A stretch of DNA of 64,000 nt from Closterium sp. Naga37s-1 (lineage: Eukaryota > Streptophyta > Zygnematophyceae > Desmidiales > Closteriaceae), in assembly GCA_947471745.1 (NCBI GenBank), contig CANJKZ010000084.1, forward strand, positions 5,076,501-5,140,500, read 5' to 3'. The notes under the pieces are model-generated. The model had not been told where the DNA came from. It was given only the letters and a program-made list of their open reading frames with translations, and did no database searches. This document shows positions 20,510-31,923 of this stretch, one piece after another (within the stretch, counting starts at the first letter, position 1; each line of letters starts with the position of its first letter). Made by a program: the position numbers and the translations under genes.

Positions 20510-23500
20510 AGTGTGGCAAAGTAGGCACAAGGCCTAAAACAGTACAGAAACGCTGGTGATCACCAGACTGAAGTGCCTTGGTGAATATATCAGCAGTGTT
20601 GGCCCTAGTGGCCTCGTAAGCAAGACGAAGCCGCTGCTGCAACTCTCGAGCAAGGAAGTAACGCAGAGCGATATGCTTCGTTCTGTGCTCCAGTCTGTGC
20701 TCCTGACACAAGGCAATCATGGCCTTGTTTTCTACGTACAGAACTGGAGCAGAACGAGGCCGCACTCCCAAGTCGCTCAGCAGGTAGGTGAGCCATCGTA
20801 ACTCCTATGCAGCCATGGCCCCTGCGTAGATCTCAGCCTCACAACTGGAACTGAGAACACAGGACGAGCAGGTAGAACGCCAAGAAACAGAGCCGGAACC
20901 AAGGCTGAAAGTGTAACCCTGTGACGACCGCTGCGTAGCCAGGTCGTCAACCCAAGAAGCGTCTGCGTGTCCAGTGAGGACAACTGGACCCCGTCCTCTA
21001 AGCACGAGCCCCATGCCCGACGTACTGCACAAGTAGCGCAACACCCTCTTAGCGGCCTCCCAGTACTCTGGTCGGTGTCTCCCGGGCGCAACGTAGCGTG
21101 CCAGGATGATAAGAAGGTAGGCAAGGTCAGGTCGAGTGCAGGTCATCAAGTACATGAGGCAGCCCACAAGCTTTGGATACAGACCACTCGGCTCTACGGA
21201 CTCGTCTGAAGGTGGAGCTGAGAGCGAATGACCGGTAGGCAGAGGAGTGGACTATGGCGAGGAGTACCGGAAGCCGAAGCACTGAAGGACCTGGTACACC
21301 ATGTGTGACTGAGTCAGAGTGATGGTGCACCGTGCTCTGTCCCGGGTGATCTGCAAGCCAAGATATCTGCGCAGCTCACCCAGGTCAGTGCACGTGTGTC
21401 TCTTCTGCAGCTCCGACTTCACAAGGGCCAGTGCCTCAGTGTCAGCAGTGGGAAAGACCAAGTCATTGACTTGCACGAGGACGTAGAACGGCGGCAGCGA
21501 AGTGTCGGTGCGCACAAACAGCGACGGGTCAGCAGTAGAAGGAGCAAACCCAAGAGCCGTCAGCATTGTCCTCAGTGTGTCGTGCCACTCGCGAGGCGCC
21601 TGGCAGAGACCGTAGACTGGCCGCCGAAGGCTCCACTGGGTACCTTCAGGAAACATCCCAGTGAAGCCAGGTGGGTGGCGCTGCCAGATCTCCTCGTGCA
21701 AGCTGCCCTGTAAGAAAGCTGGGCTGAAGTCAAGATAGTGCAGCTCGTAGTCACGCTGAGCGGCGACGTGCAGCAGAACCCGAAGAGTGGTCATCTTTGG
21801 GGTAAAGAAGAAGGTATGGAAGAAGTCAACTCTCTGTTGCTGACTGACGTGCAACGTAACGAGCCTTGAAGACAAGCGGAGAACCCGGTGGCCGCTTCAC
21901 CCTGAAAATCCACATGCCATCGACTATGTTCGCCCCAGATTGGGGAACTGTGTTGACGTAGGTGCCTGTGGACTTCCAGGATGCCATCTCTGCGTCCATG
22001 GCTGTCTGCCACTGAGAGGAGTAGGGACCCGTAATCGCCTCTGCGTAAGAGCGTGGGGTCGGGATGTCTGGTGCATCCGGGTCTCCCTCAGGTGCAAGCA
22101 ACATGGCCACGAGATGAGGTACAGCAGCTGCAAGACACTCAAAGTCCTCCTGCATGTCCTCAAGGACGTCCGTGCCAAGAGCACACTCATCCCCGACGGA
22201 CGGAGGACAGTCAGACTCAGACTCAGCAACAAGACTAGTGGCGTAGTCGAGACGACAGACGGCAGCAAAGTCAACAAGCTCAGCAACTAGGACAAACGCA
22301 GCAGTGGACTCAAACGAAGGGTCAGTGACAACAGTGGCTAGAAGACGAGTGACAGTAGGACTGGCAGCACGAACTAAGTCAGACTCAGGGTCAGGAATGG
22401 CAAGAAGGGAGGATGCAGGAGGAGGCGGCAGGAGAACTCGTAGTGGAACAGAGGAAGGACGAAGTGCCATAATGTGAGAGCCGGGGACAGGAGGGGGACG
22501 CGGACGAGGAACACGACGACCAGTGCGAACAGTGCGAACAGGCAAGGCAGGACGAGACTAAGGCTCACGACGCGCTGTAAAAGAGTCTGTCTGCTCAGCA
22601 TAAGGTGAAGGAGCAGGCAGTGGGGAGTTTGTCTGTAACTGTGGATGCGACTGGTGAGGCGGTGGACTCAGTAAGCTAGGAGGAAGGACAGTAGAAGAGG
22701 GGAGACTAAGAACCTGGCGAAGGACCGAGTCAGGTGGCGGCAGAGACTTCGGTGGCGGCGGAACCAAAAACGGTCGCCGCTGCACAGTGCCTCCAGCACC
22801 AGTGCCGCCAGCTCCAACACCCCCAGCGCCAGGGTCTCAAGCTCCAGGGTCTCCAGCTCCAGTGCCTCCAGCTCCAGCGCCTCCAGCTCCAGCGCCTCCA
22901 GCTCCAGCGCCTCCAGCTCAAGTGCCTCCAGCTCCAAGGTCTCCAGCTCCAGCTCCTCCAGCTCCAGCACCTCTAATGCCAGTGTCTCCAGCTCCATAGT
23001 CTCCAGCTCCAGTGCCTCCAGCTCCAGCGCCTCAAGCGTCAGTGCCTCCAGCTCCAGCGCCTCCAGCGCCAGGGTCTCCAGCTCCATCTCCTCCAGCTCC
23101 AGCGCCAGTACCTCTAGCTCCAGGGTCTCCAGCTCCAGGGTCTCCAGCTCCAGCGCCTCCAACACCACCAGCTCTGGCAGCTCCAGTACCTCTAGTACGA
23201 GCACCTCCACGACCAGCAGCAACATCACCTCCGGTACCTCCAGCTCCAGCAGTAACTCCAGCACCTCCAAGACTAACAGCTCCAGCACCTCCAGCTCCAG
23301 TGCCTCCAGCGGCAGAGCCTCCACCTCCTGCAGCTCCACTCCGAAGGCGTGTGCGCTGAGCAAACCACTCGCGCAGCTGCTGCGGTGAGAGAGGCTCCCG
23401 CCGGGGAGACAGTCATGGCGAGGCACCCGCAGGACCTCCAGCAGACGCAGTACCCCTAGGCCCAGCACCCCCAGACTCCGCACCCTCAGACTCAGCACCC

Positions 23501-26500
23501 CCAGGCTCCGTACCCTCAGACTCAGCACCCCCAATCTCCGCACCCTCAGGCTCAGCCCCCCCAGTCTCCGCACTCGCAGGCTCAGCACCCCCAGACGCAA
23601 CACCCCTAGACGATGCACCCCCAGACGCAGCACCTCTAGCAGCACCTCAGTCTACAGTGACCTTGACAGGGACAGTCCCAGGGAGTGGGTCTACCTGAGA
23701 CACACCTAAGGGAGCAGGACCCTGAGGGGGGAGGGGGTCTACCGGAGGGGGACCTGGAGCAAGGAAGAGCGGCGGCGAGGGGGGAGAGGGGCATTGCGGT
23801 AGGGGAAGAGACAGTAAAAGGGAAACGACTCGTCAAACATGACGTCTTGAGAGGGGAGGACACGGCGCGAGGTGGGGTGGTAAAACTGCCAGCCAGGCGC
23901 GTCAGAGGGAAAGCCAAGGAAGACGCAGGGAATAGCGCGTGAGGAGAGCTTGTCCGCGGAAGGATCGCAGACAAAGGCATGAGAGCCCCAAACCCGGAAC
24001 ACCGACGCATCGCCAACCTTCCTCGCCTAACGCAATGTAGGCAAGGTCTCCGGCAAGGAGACACGGGGTCAGAGGTTGAGCTGATGCGCAACGTACCGGA
24101 CCGCAGACGGCCACAGAAAATGGGGAGCAGCCGCATGGATCATGGAGGTACGAGCCACCTCCATGACTAAGCCAATGTGGCGCTCAGCAACCCCATTTTG
24201 CTGCGGGGAGGCCAGAAGCATGAACAACAGGAGGATGCCCTCCCCACGACAAAAGTCCCGCAAGAGGTCAGAGGAGAACTCACCACCTCTGTCAGAGTGC
24301 AGACGCAGGACAGGAAGGTCCTCGCAGAACCGCTCGCGGAGCTTGAGACGCACTGCGCGGATCCAAGGGATCAAGAGATCAGGGACCTCACCCTTGCTGC
24401 GCAAGAGGAAGACCGTGGTGTGGCGCGTGTAGTCGTCAACAACCAGCAGAAAATAGCGCTCGCGGTCCTGTCCACTGACGCGGGTTGGGCCCCATACGTC
24501 CATGTGGAGAGTCTGCAGGGGAGCAGTCATCGGGGGAAACGAGGAGTGAGGAGCGGCGCGCTGCCGCCCCTCGACGCAGGGAAGGCATGGTGGGTTAGGC
24601 GAGGGCGGGAGGGGAGGCAGAGACCTGGGAAGACCAGAAACAAGGAGGCGGGAGTGCATGCCACGAAGGCGTGGTAGGGAGGGGTGACCAAGTCAGTGGT
24701 GCCACAGGAGAGTCTGGTGCGACAGGAGGCGACACGAGCAGGGGGGTGCTACCGGATCTGACGCAGACACCTGGGCAGACGCAGCTTCCTGAGGAGGCTC
24801 GGTAGTCACTGTGTACAGACTCGACCCAGGTCGACGGGTGAACGTGGCCAGGTGACGGCCTGTCCGTGTACACGTGTAGATCAACACACGCTGACCCCCA
24901 GGAGTGGCGGTAGTGACCATCGTATCCTGGAGGGTAGCGGTACTCACCAAGTTCGTAGAGAACGAGGGGAGATGAAGACCTGAGAGTGAGCCGGACGGAA
25001 CCGCTGGACACGGGAAAACAGTGGAGGAACGGGCAAGAACTGGGCCCCCTGAGGGGTCAGCCAGTCTGACCGGTACAGGTGCAGAGAGAGGAGTGAGGGT
25101 GGTACTGTCGCGAAAGAAACAGTGGGAAGCACCTGAGTCAAACGTAAAGGTGTGCAAGGCCTCAGCAGACGCAGTACCAGGGAGAGCAGACTCACTAGCA
25201 CCTAGAGCAGCAGGCTCTATACCTGGATCAGGCGGCACACACCGGTAACAGTCACCCTCAGCACTAACAGAAAAGGCATACATGGCAGCTAGGATAGCAT
25301 CAAAGTCAAGAGCAAAGATATGAACTCCAGACCTAAGCAGCTCTGCCCAGCGGGGGCGCTCAGCCTCGTCACCAAATTCTGCGCGCCAAGCATCGTCAAG
25401 GCGGGAGAAGCACCGGTGCTGAGAGTAAAACTTCCCGCATGTCTTACCAGCACGGTCACCTGTGCGAATGACATACAGGCAGCGAACACTACCCCCAGAC
25501 ACCCCACACTGAGCAAACCACTCACGAAGCTGCTGGGGCGAAGGGGTCTCGATCCGACGCTGCTGCTGCTACCTCTGGCCACCGCCAGAACCTCCCCTCT
25601 GAATAGCTTGACCCCGACTGCCACCACTCCCACTTCCGCCACTACCGCCACCCCAACCACTGCCACCACCACCGCCAACGAAGCCCCCACTCCCGCCACC
25701 ACTCCCACCGCTGCCACCACCTCCGCCACCTCCACCGCCTCCATTGCTGCCACCACCACCACCCCCGCTGTCACCGCCACCACACTCGCCACCCTTGCCC
25801 TTGCTGCTGCAACGCTTCCCACTAAGAGCAGAAGCAGCCCCGACATCCTCAGCACCAAGGATGTCAACAGCAGCAGCAGAAGCGTAGGAGGGGGCAAGGG
25901 GGAAGGGGGAACACCCCTCAAAGAAGGGTGTGCGAGGAGTGCCACGAGCAGCACCTACAGCGACTACGCTAGTCTCAACTGCAAGGAGGTGCTGCTTGAG
26001 CAGGTCGTCAGTGAGATCTGTGGGGTCAAGTGCGAGAAAGTGGTCCCGGACAGCGCGAAGAGAGTCAGGGAGGCGAGTAACTATGAAGTAGAGAGTGATG
26101 TACATCGGGGGCGGGTTCCTATCAAGGAACTCTGCTGGGAGGGCAGCGCGGTAGCGAGCGTCGCTAGTGCGGAGGTGGGCAAGGAGCTCCTCGACTGTGG
26201 CAAAGGCGGACAGCTCGGGAAAAAGATAGGGCAGTATAAGGCGGCCGAGAGCCAAAGTGAGCGCGTTCGGCTAACGGCAGGTGGTTGCGAATGGCTAAGC
26301 AAGCAGCAGCGTCACGGGTAAGCCACTATGAGCGAGTCGCACTGTCAACTGTGGCGGGAGGGGCGAGAGAGGCTCCAGACGTGTGGTCAAACAACGAAAC
26401 GCTGTCTCTAGAATCGCTCAGTAGGTACAGCTGTAAGTCGTCGAGCCACGTATCGAACTGGATCGGACGGCCCTCATGATCAAAGGTGAGTACACTGAGA

Positions 26501-26508
26501 GAAGCCAT
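20510..26508 (-). pseudogene. gag-pol of Cop6, many frameshifts
   Basis: The start is at 26508 (MASLSVLTFD, homologous to other copia starts here). The reading frame is then broken repeatedly. Recognisable pieces are gag (26508-26326, 26255-25569) and a finger region plus protease with DSGA near 25140 (25502-24693). Integrase with DVWG, HSDRGGEF and NGVAERH lies at 24659-24069. A repeat-rich linker with LE or PA repeats covers 23645-22670, RT 22545-21250, and RNase H/C-terminus 21167-20487. At least six shifts separate the pieces. It is not translatable as one protein. It is closer in sequence to Cop2, Cop4 and Cop7 than to any other family in the window. Confidence 0.9.
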
Positions 26509-26509
26509 A

Positions 26510-27432
26510 GCGGGCAGAGCAGGGTGGCGTGCGACTAGCAGAGCAGCACGCAGGCAGGGCGGCGCGCGAGCACTAGGGAAGCGGGCAGGGCAGGGCTGCG
26601 CACGGCTTGGGCGTCCAGCAGGGCGGCGCACAGCAGGGTGGCGCACAGCAGGGCAGCCAGCAGGGCGGCGCACAGCAGGGCGGGCAGCAGCAGGGCGGCC
26701 CGGGCAGGAGGGCGCCGGCCAGTAGGGCTGCGCGCAGCAGGGCGGCGCAAGCAGGGCAGCCAGGCGGCGCAAGCAGGGCAGCAGGGCGGCGCACGGGTGC
26801 ATAGGGCGGCGAGTGGGCTGCCTGAGGGTGGTGCGCGGGCTGCTAGTGGCGGCGAGCGGGCTGCCAGAGGGCGGCGCGCGGGCTGCAAGTGGCGGCGAGC
26901 GGGCTGCCACAGGGCGGTGCGCGGGCTGCAAGGGGCGGCGAGTGGGCCGCAAGCGGGCGGTGAGTGTCAGAATCCCAACCACTAGACCATTGGGATAAAA
27001 GGGCTTGTGAAGTAGCGGGTCAGTGCGCCCATAACCCCCCAGGACAACGAGCCTGTAACCCTTCCCTAGGATCAATCGGGGATCACCAGTGGACCTCTGA
27101 CACCGAGCGGGCTGCAGGGATGGCGAGCGGGCCGCAGACGGGCGGCAAGCGGGCTGCAGGGGCAGCGAGCGGGCTGCAGGGGCGGCGCGCAGGCTGCTAA
27201 AGGCGGCGCGCGGGCTGCAGGGGCGGCGAGCGGGCTGCAGGGGCTGCGCGCGGGCTGCTAAAGGCGGCACGCGAGCTGCAAAGGGCAGCGCGACGGGCTG
27301 CAAAGGGCGGCGCGCGGGCTGCTAAGGGCGGCACAGTGGCCAGCAGGGCGGCGCGACAGTTAGGGCAGGGCGGAAGGGCAGCTAGTGGGGCAGCGCTCTG
27401 TGGTGGGCCCTAAAGAAATCGGTCCTAGAACA
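26510..27432 (-). repeat. GC-rich tandem leader of Cop6
   Basis: Imperfect units such as gggctgcaaggggcggcgagc and cagcagggcggcgcaca. It is interrupted at 26965-27102 by a non-repetitive block (listed separately). Confidence 0.75.
26965..27102 (-). other. 138-bp TGTCAG...CTGACA block with tRNA-like segment, inside the Cop6 leader
   Basis: It breaks the GC-rich leader with balanced-composition sequence. It starts TGTCAG and ends CTGACA, like a small LTR. On the minus strand its end reads cccaatggtctagtggttgg, which resembles the 5' half (A box) of a Glu tRNA. No matching 3' half with a T arm follows. The flanks gtgag and ccgag share only three bases. It is possibly a solo LTR of another short-LTR family or a SINE remnant. 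Confidence 0.35.
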
Positions 27433-27450
27433 GGACCTACTCTGAAACCA

Positions 27451-27583
27451 TGTCAAAATACTGAACGAGAATGGATGCATCGAGCAGAAAGTTGGGTACA
27501 AGTACTAACACTAATTGGGTTGTACCCCTTATGGGCTACCCCACTACAGCCTACACAAATGTAAGCACTAAAACATTTTGACA
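27451..27583 (-). repeat. 5' LTR of Cop6 (133 bp)
   Basis: On the minus strand TGTCAAAATGTTTTAGTGC...TATTTTGACA, with a PBS directly inside. It carries the family core (ggctgtagtggggtagcc). Confidence 0.85.
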
Positions 27584-27851
27584 CCCCCCACACCACACCA
27601 CCCTACAGTGGCTTGAAGAAAGTGCTAGGCCTCTCCCAGTTAGACTTGAACTTTTCATTCCACTTCAACAGTTCCTCATCTACACTAATCCGTTCTAGCG
27701 TCCCCTTCTCCCTAGCTATCAAAAACTGCCACCGCCACTAATCCTCCTGCTGGTTTCCATCGCTGCACTTCCCTTCACTGTATATCCGAACGTGTCTCAT
27801 GAAGTTGACCCCGATCTTCCTTACCACTCGCTTAGGCTCGAAAGTTTTCCC

Positions 27852-28565
27852 CTAGAAGGCCGCGTCACACCTCTCTAACCAAATGTGTCTGAACGTAACT
27901 GCAATGAGCGTGGCTTCTGGAAATCCGGATGCTGTATTGTCATCCGCGAAAAGCAGCTCCTCCAGTGTCCCCACCAGCCTCCCAGGATTGATCAATTGGA
28001 GTGAATCTTGAAGCACGCCACAGACCCCACTGACAACTGGACAGCTCATCAGACAGTGCGTTGGCGACTCCTCCTGCCCACAGTGCGAGCAGCATGCATT
28101 GGGTCCAAGGAAGGCCACCTTGCTTCCCACTTGCAAGTTGTTATTGTGCAGACTTAGCAGAACCTCCCTCACCTTGGCTGGCACTGCCAGCGAGTCCCTC
28201 TTCGCAATGATCTTCTCCCAGTCAGCCTTCTTGCCCCACATCTCCTCCCACTTCTTCCGCTGCTTGGGCTGTGTGACTGGCTTCCGAAGCAGGTGTCTCA
28301 ATTTATTTTGCGCAGTAGGCTTCCCAACCTCGCACAGGAATGAGGTCCGTAGCTGTGCTAAAGGGTCTCCCACATGGCCCAGCACCCTGCCCTCTCTGAC
28401 CACCATCGGGGTTAGCATGCCCAGCAGTGCCGGCGGCTGAACAGCTTCTCCTAGATGCCGAATGTTCCCCTTTTTGTCCACAGCTACTGTCTCACATCTC
28501 AGCTCCTTTGACTCCGACAGCGCCACTTGAAGATACTGCTGACTCCCTGCCATTTCTCTTCCCAC
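27852..28565 (-). pseudogene. LINE C-terminal zf-RVT segment
   Basis: Open piece downstream of RT in another frame. It has C-x2-C...H-x3-C spacing in CSHCGQEESPTHC and the aromatic tail found after it in plant LINE ORF2 proteins. Confidence 0.75.
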
Positions 28566-28902
28566 TTTGACCAGCGTGGAGGCCTCTGTGACAGCTTCCG
28601 CCGATATTTTCGCAAGGAGCTTCTCTTTCTAATTCTCCGGCACAGCTTTCCAGGCCATGAGCGCCCACCTTGCCGTGGTTGATCTCCCCGTTTGCTTTGT
28701 CAGCGACCACATATCTTTGACTCTCCAACCACCACCATATTCCTCCTGCAGTAGGTCTCCCACTGTCAATCCCCGTAAGAATTCTGACCCTTTCTGCCTG
28801 CCAAAAGGGCTGTTCTTCTGATAATGAATCTACCGGCTGAACCATAACTGCTCCTTTGCCATCTCCCAACGGTTCTCCGGCTCTGGTAGCTCCGGCAGCT
28901 GT

Positions 28903-30398
28903 TTATCCCACACAAGCGGTGTAAGCGACTTCCAATGCCCACTCCCACCCCAGGGGTATGTACGCCGCTCTCTCTTTCGGGCTTATAACACCCAAACCTC
29001 CTTCCTTCCTTCCCAGGTGGGCCAGCAACTCATTCAAGAGGATGAAATGCTTCTCTGCGTCTGCACACCCCTTCGATATGAAATTATGGCACAGCTTCAG
29101 GATCTTCTTCCAAATCTGCTTCGGCGCCTGATACACTTGCTCCTGGAAAAGTACCACTGGCATCACGTATGCGTTTAAGACTGTCACCCGCGCCAATGTT
29201 GTAAGGTGTAGTTTTTCCCAGTTAATAAGAATGGTGTTGACTCGCACCAGAGCCTTGTCCCATGTAGGTTCCGCTCTCCCATCCGATACGATCCAGATGC
29301 CCAGTAATCCTTCCGGCTTTCCCCTTTCTGCCCAGCTGAAGCTCGTGTTTGCAGGCGGGGGAGTAGGCCTGTTCTTCCCCAGCGGCATCACCGTCGATTT
29401 TCCCTGATTAACATGCAGCCTCGACCGGACACTAAAGTCATCCAGTAAGCTCTTCGCCCGCTTAAGCTGTTCTTTCCCCTGGAGCGAAAACGTTGTGTCG
29501 TCTGCGTACCCAAGATGCGCTAGTCCTAACTTTCTTCTTTCCGCCTCCTGAATTAACGATTCTGTTGCGCAGATGAACAAATACGGTGCAAGCGGGCAAC
29601 CCTGACGCACACCCGATTCCACCTCCACTCTCTCGCCCAGCCATCCGTTGACTAGCAGCTACGTCGCAGCTTGGTCGTGCAGTCCCTTGGTCCACTCAAT
29701 GAATTCCTCCGGGAAACCCATGCGCTCCAAGGTGCGGAGAGGAAAGCCCTTGACACCGAGTCATAGGCTTTCTGAAAATCCACTAATAGTAAGTACCAAT
29801 CCTCTTTCCCGATCACCGCTGCATCAATCGTGTCTGCTACCACCTTGACAGCATCCGCCAGGCGCCTGCCCAGGACGAAGCCGAACTGGTTTTCCGAGAT
29901 GACTAGCGGCAGCACTTTCTTTATCATGTTCGCTAGTAGCTTCGCCACTATATTATATGTCGCGCTCAGTAGGGTGATTGGTATGTAGTTCCCCAAGTCC
30001 GTCCTTTCTCCTTTCTTATGTAGTAGGATTGTCACCGCTGTTGAGGCGCTTCTCGGTAATTTCGCTGTTTGTTCGAACTCCCGCATGAAGTCCATTACTG
30101 ATTCCCCCAGCAGGTCCCAGTTATCCTCCAGCAGCTCTTTCGGTAGACCATCTGCTCCCGGTGCCTTCCCCCGTGGCAGCTCCCTCATCGCCTGTCCGAC
30201 TTCCTCTTCCGACCATGGCGCCGAGAGCCCTTGCTTAGCTTCCGCATCCAGGGTTTTCAAGGGGTCCATCGGCCACTCCTCCACATTTGCATCCTGTTGC
30301 TTTGCTCCGAAGAGTTTTGAGAAGAAAACCGCCGCCGTCGTCAGAACCTCCCTCTCCCCTTCATACTTCCTTCCATCAAATACTATCTCCTTTATCAC
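28903..30398 (-). pseudogene. LINE reverse transcriptase, frameshifted
   Basis: Two open pieces, 30398-29652 and 29628-28903, cover the RT palm and fingers. They contain GKAPGADGLPKEL, LLSATYNIVAKLLANM, GFVLGRRLADAV, FQKAYDSV, RQGCPLAPYLF and YADD. A frameshift separates the third RT Asp block from the Gly-Val-Arg-Gln-Gly-Cys block. An N-terminal Lys/Arg-rich coiled segment lies in 30790-30431. The sequence order is that of plant L1-clade ORF2 proteins. Confidence 0.88.
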
Positions 30399-30871
30399 CG
30401 TCTTCGCCTTCCGTGTTGCTATTCTCCGTGTCAGAAACTTGTTGCAATCTCGCCGTTCATCTCCGCTCCAACTCCTGCCATTGTCTGCTTTCGCCTCCTC
30501 TGGCTATCCCGATACGCCTTGAGCTGAGCCTCGTACTTGATCAGCTCCTCGTACTTCTCTCCCAAACTGGAATCTGCCATGAACTCCTGCCGCAGGGCCG
30601 CCACCCTGTCCTCCAGATGCGATATTTTTCTCCCAATCCTTTTCCTTTCATCCCGTGCATGTGCTTTGACACTGGCTTGCAACCCAGCAAGTGTGGAATG
30701 CAGGTCATTTCTGCCCTTTCCGCCTTGATCCCGCAGCACTCGTCGGATAATCTTCCAAACCCCTAGGTGTCTCATCCGAGCTGCATGCATTTTCCACAGT
30801 CCTGGGCCATATGCTTCTCCACTCTACGCCGTCAGCACCGTGGTGACGCCGAACCAGTGATCCGTGACATC

Positions 30872-30987
30872 TGTGAAAGAGAAGGGAATGAATGAACTAG
30901 GAAAGTGTGTGATACAAATATGAAACCTGTACCCCTTAGTGTCTACCCCACTACAGCCTACATAGGCTAGGTCATATATATCTGACA
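30872..30987 (-). repeat. 3' LTR of Cop7 (116 bp)
   Basis: The reverse complement of 30872-30987 equals 52305-52420 except one T/C difference. Outer flank acatc (30867-30871) is the inverted match of gatgt (52300-52304). Confidence 0.95.
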
Positions 30988-31191
30988 CACCCCCATAGGC
31001 AAAGTGGGGGAGAACTAGGGGTCACAAGACCGGTCAAGCAAAGCAAAGCAAAGCAAGCTCCGGGTGGATCACAACGTCACCACACATTCCGAGCACAGGT
31101 TCAAAGGCCACAAGGCCAGTTCACATGCATGATTATATATGAAAGGTAAACAAGCAGGTGCAGGTATATATAGATCACAGTACAAGTAAAG

Positions 31192-31923
31192 TCAAGAGGT
31201 AAGCAAGTGAGGCCAAGTAGGCACAAGACCTAGCATAGTACAGAAACGCTGATGATCACAAGGCTGAAGTACCTTGGTGAAGATATCAGCAGTGTTGGCC
31301 TGAGAGGCCACGTAAGCAAGGCGCAGCTGACCACGCTGCTGCAGCTCACGAGCAAGGAAGTAGCGAAGAGCAATGTGCTTCGTTCTGTGCTCCAGTCTGT
31401 GCTCCCGACACAAGGCCAGCATGGCCTTGTTGTCTACGTACAGAACTGGAGGAGAACGAGGCGGCTCTCCCAGGTCACTCAGCAGGTAGGTGAGCCAGCG
31501 TAACTCCTGTGCAGCCATGGCCCCTGCATAGATCTCAGCTTCACAGCTGGAGCTGAGAACAAAAGACGAGCGGGTAGACCGCCACGAAACAGAGCCGGAA
31601 CCAAGGCTGAAGGTGTAACCCTGTGACGACCACTGCGTAGCCAGGTCGTCAACCCAAGACGCGTCTGCGTGACCAGTGAGGACTACTGGACTCCGCCCTC
31701 CAAGCACGAGCCCCATGCCCGACGTACTGCACAAGTAGCGCAACACCCTCTTCGCTACAGCCATGTGCTCTGGTCGGTGTCTCCCAGGAGCAACATAGCG
31801 TGCCAAGATGCTAAGAGGGTATGCCAGGTCCGGTCGAGTGCAGGTCATCAGGTACATGAGGCAGCCAACAAGCTCTGGGTACGGGCCACTCGGCTCTACG
31901 GACTCATCCGAAGGCAGAGCTGA
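31192..31923 (-). pseudogene. RNase H-side fragment of Cop7 pol
   Basis: About 240 codons in one open frame, from SALPSDESVEPSGPY to the C-terminus THLLTS. It has intact RNase H residues (ADASW, SCEAEIYAG, YVDNKAML). It has no start of its own because the upstream pol was moved to 58397 by the inversion. An open frame running on from 31924 to 32349 is antisense LTN1 sequence and not part of it. Confidence 0.93.

Larger units (their letters stand above)
20139..27583 (-). mobile_element. Cop6: full-length, heavily decayed Ty1/copia retrotransposon
   Basis: On the minus strand: 5' LTR 27583-27451, PBS-like TGGTTTCAGAGTAGG (27450 down), GC-rich leader to about 26510, gag from 26508, pol to about 20510, a 3' region with the conserved CCCCCA/TGGGGG hairpin at about 20296-20273, and a 3' LTR at 20271-20139. 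LTR inner parts match well, but the last 20 bp or so of the 3' LTR has diverged. Flanks show no 5-bp duplication (cacaa versus ccccc). The right flank is LINE sequence and the left flank is repeat R1, so one end has probably been rearranged. Confidence 0.88.
27584..30871 (-). mobile_element. 3' part of a LINE (L1-like): reverse transcriptase and zf-RVT, decayed
   Basis: On the minus strand from 30871 the sequence continues the endonuclease found at 51627-52304 (VTDH...FGV, the SDH-like end motif). A coiled segment follows (30790-30431). The RT is at 30398-28903 with FQKAYDSVS near 29765, a frameshift near 29700, GVRQGCPLAPYLF and YADD near 29490. The zinc-binding zf-RVT domain (CSHCGQEESPTHCLMSC) is near 28110. 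The ORF is interrupted by several stops and shifts. The 3' end has no poly(A) tail and stops at the Cop6 LTR. The LINE was the target of Cop7, and its two parts are now 20 kb apart because of the inversion. Confidence 0.88.
30872..31923 (-). mobile_element. Cop7, 3' part: pol C-terminus and 3' LTR, cut by the inversion
   Basis: On the minus strand it starts at 31923 inside pol (tcagctctgccttcgg) and runs through RNase H, the 3' untranslated region, the conserved hairpin (about 31012-30989) and the 3' LTR (30987-30872). The 5 bp beyond the LTR are acatc (30867-30871). The missing 5' part of the element is at 52305-58397 on the other strand. Evidence for one split element: equal LTR length (116 bp), 115/116 identity, complementary target duplications, and pol that continues across the two ends with about 18 bp lost. 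Confidence 0.95.

Noticed and set aside
26965..27010. A functional tRNA gene
   Set aside because: Only a 5'-half-like segment is present. No T arm or closing acceptor stem was found downstream.
20134..27588. A target-site duplication for Cop6
   Set aside because: Left cacaa and right ccccc do not match at any of the boundaries I tried, so none is claimed.
31808..31923. LTN1 frame extended upstream to the ATG at 31808
   Set aside because: 31192-31923 is antisense Cop7 pol. The frame is open there by chance, and exon 8 of LTN1 at 58398 supplies the true upstream codons.
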